25,238 nucleotides of DNA. It comes from an uncultured Erysipelotrichaceae bacterium. Its GTDB lineage: Bacteria; Bacillota_I; Bacilli_A; Erysipelotrichales; Coprobacillaceae. Positions within the stretch are counted from its first letter, which is position 1, and each line of letters opens with the position of its first letter. Of the stretch, positions 24,262 to 25,238 are shown piece after piece. The position numbers and the translations under genes are program-made. The stretch is taken from NCBI GenBank assembly GCA_900538465.1, contig UPXV01000035.1:1-25238 (forward strand), given 5' to 3'. Below the pieces are notes generated by a model that worked only from the letters and a program-made list of their open reading frames with translations, made no database searches and was not told where the DNA came from.

Positions 24262-25186
24262 CTTTGAGTTCTTCTAAATTGTATGGTGTCTCTTGATAAA
24301 CATAATAGTTCAACCAATTTGCAAAGATTAAATAAGCATGAGAGCGCCATTTGACTTGAATTTCTTGATGAATATCATCATTTAAATAATAATTTTTAGG
24401 CATTTCGCTGACAATATCTGGATTAGCTAAATCTCGGCGGTATTCTTTATCCAATGTATCAGGATCATATTCGGGATGCCCTGTTATAAAGAATTTAGAA
24501 CCATCTTTAGATGCAACAATATATACACCTGCTTCTGTTGAAGAAGCTAAAATATCTAAATCATCAATTTTTTCAATTTCTTCTTTTGATAATGTTGTAT
24601 AACGAGAATGAGGAGCATAGAATTGATAATCAAATCCTCTTAATATTTTTCTTTGCATCTTTTCAACATTGGTATGATGTAAATAAACCCCTGTTAATTT
24701 ATGAGGTAATAGATATTTAGAAACTCCATAAAAATAATGCATTGCTGCTTGTGCAGCCCAACAAATAAAGAAACTACTAAAAACATGTGTTTTTGACCAT
24801 TCTAATAATTCAGTAAATTCTTTCCAATAATCAACATCCTCAAACTCTAATTTTTCAACTGGAGCCCCAGTAATAATCAATCCATCATACTTATTTTCTT
24901 TAATTTCATCAAATGTTTTATAAAAAGCCAGAAGATGTTCTTTAGGAACATTTTTGGATTCATGACTTGCCATATGAATCCAATCAACTTCCGTTTGTAA
25001 TGGTGTATTGGATAATAATCGTAATAATTGTGTCTCTGTTACTATTTTTGTAGGCATGATATTTAAAATTAATAATTTTAAAGGACGAATCTTTTGAGTT
25101 GTTGCACGTGTTTCATCCATAATAAATATATTTTCATCTTTTAAGATTTTTGCTGCCGGTAGATTATCTGGTATTTTAATTGGCAT
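24254..25186 (-). CDS. metAA: Homoserine O-acetyltransferase (MetA family)
   Basis: 310 residues, normal for MetA. It acylates homoserine as the first committed step of methionine synthesis, in the cytoplasm. Catalytic Cys142 (FICWAAQAAMHYFYG) and His237/Glu239 (GHPEYD) are present. Residue 111 is glutamate in GAPVEKLEFEDVDYW; in this family Glu111 goes with acetyl-CoA use and Gly111 (E. coli) with succinyl-CoA, so the acetyl form is predicted. The start at 25186 has AAGG about 5 nt upstream. The frame stays open to 25234, near the window end, so an extended start cannot be excluded, but MPIKIPD is the usual family N-terminus. In another frame a short reading frame ends in TAA 1 nt before this ATG, so an upstream gene may be co-transcribed. 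Confidence 0.93.
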   Translation of the reverse strand: MPIKIPDNLPAAKILKDENIFIMDETRATTQKIRPLKLLILNIMPTKIVTETQLLRLLSNTPLQTEVDWIHMASHESKNVPKEHLLAFYKTFDEIKENKYDGLIITGAPVEKLEFEDVDYWKEFTELLEWSKTHVFSSFFICWAAQAAMHYFYGVSKYLLPHKLTGVYLHHTNVEKMQRKILRGFDYQFYAPHSRYTTLSKEEIEKIDDLDILASSTEAGVYIVASKDGSKFFITGHPEYDPDTLDKEYRRDLANPDIVSEMPKNYYLNDDIHQEIQVKWRSHAYLIFANWLNYYVYQETPYNLEELKER

Positions 25187-25238
25187 TTTAACCTTGCATT
25201 CCTTTCCGCCTGCGGCTAAGGCACACATAGTCATGAAA

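Noticed and set aside
25187..25238. Upstream extension of metAA or a partial upstream gene
   Set aside because: Only about 50 nt are visible; a frame ends at 25188 with TAA but is too short to identify.

Overview
The window is AT-rich DNA with strong AGGAGG-type ribosome binding sites, short intergenic gaps, extended -10 promoters (TGnTATAAT) and simple stem-plus-U-tract terminators. This fits a low-GC Firmicute. The gene set (pyruvate:ferredoxin oxidoreductase, PPi-type phosphofructokinase, acetyl-CoA-type MetA, a dockerin-bearing autolysin, a LytTR/DUF3021 pair) suggests an anaerobic fermenter of the gut. Something close to Erysipelotrichia/Coprobacillaceae is my inference; no rRNA or other marker settles it.

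Layout. 1-60: nested degenerate repeats that look like the edge of a mobile element. 74-3592 (-): nifJ (PFOR), divergent from 3821-5062 (+), a PPi-type phosphofructokinase; together they are core glycolysis and pyruvate oxidation. 5082-7562 (-): a membrane protein with a degenerate GGDEF domain and an intact HD-GYP domain, a likely c-di-GMP phosphodiesterase. 7695-11775 (-): MoxR ATPase, DUF58 and transglutaminase genes, overlapping by 1 and 4 nt, an envelope-related operon. 11902-16007 (-): LytTR regulator, DUF3021 membrane protein, ABC ATPase and two ABC-2 permeases, a self-contained regulated exporter. 16111-18610 (-): tex followed by an ArsC/Spx-like gene. 18657-18947 (-): three tRNA-Leu copies, the middle one a chimera. 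19010-20380 (-): PepV-type dipeptidase, divergent from 20478-20900 (+), a NUDIX hydrolase. 20946-24108 (-): a GH73 glucosaminidase with a C-terminal dockerin, then a membrane-anchored beta-sandwich protein. 24254-25186 (-): homoserine O-acetyltransferase.

The most unusual features are: (i) a perfect 121-bp direct repeat with a 103-bp period, which creates a hybrid tRNA-Leu(GAG) whose acceptor stem has two mismatches; (ii) a two-gene unit pairing a dockerin autolysin with a possible membrane-anchored receptor, preceded by a six-codon leader ORF whose stop overlaps the autolysin start; (iii) a degenerate GGDEF fused to an intact HD-GYP; and (iv) a recurring arrangement in which the stop codon lies inside the terminator hairpin (five genes). 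Most other genes are ordinary housekeeping or envelope genes. Several start sites have been moved downstream of the longest ORF because a good ribosome binding site, and in some cases a promoter, demands it.
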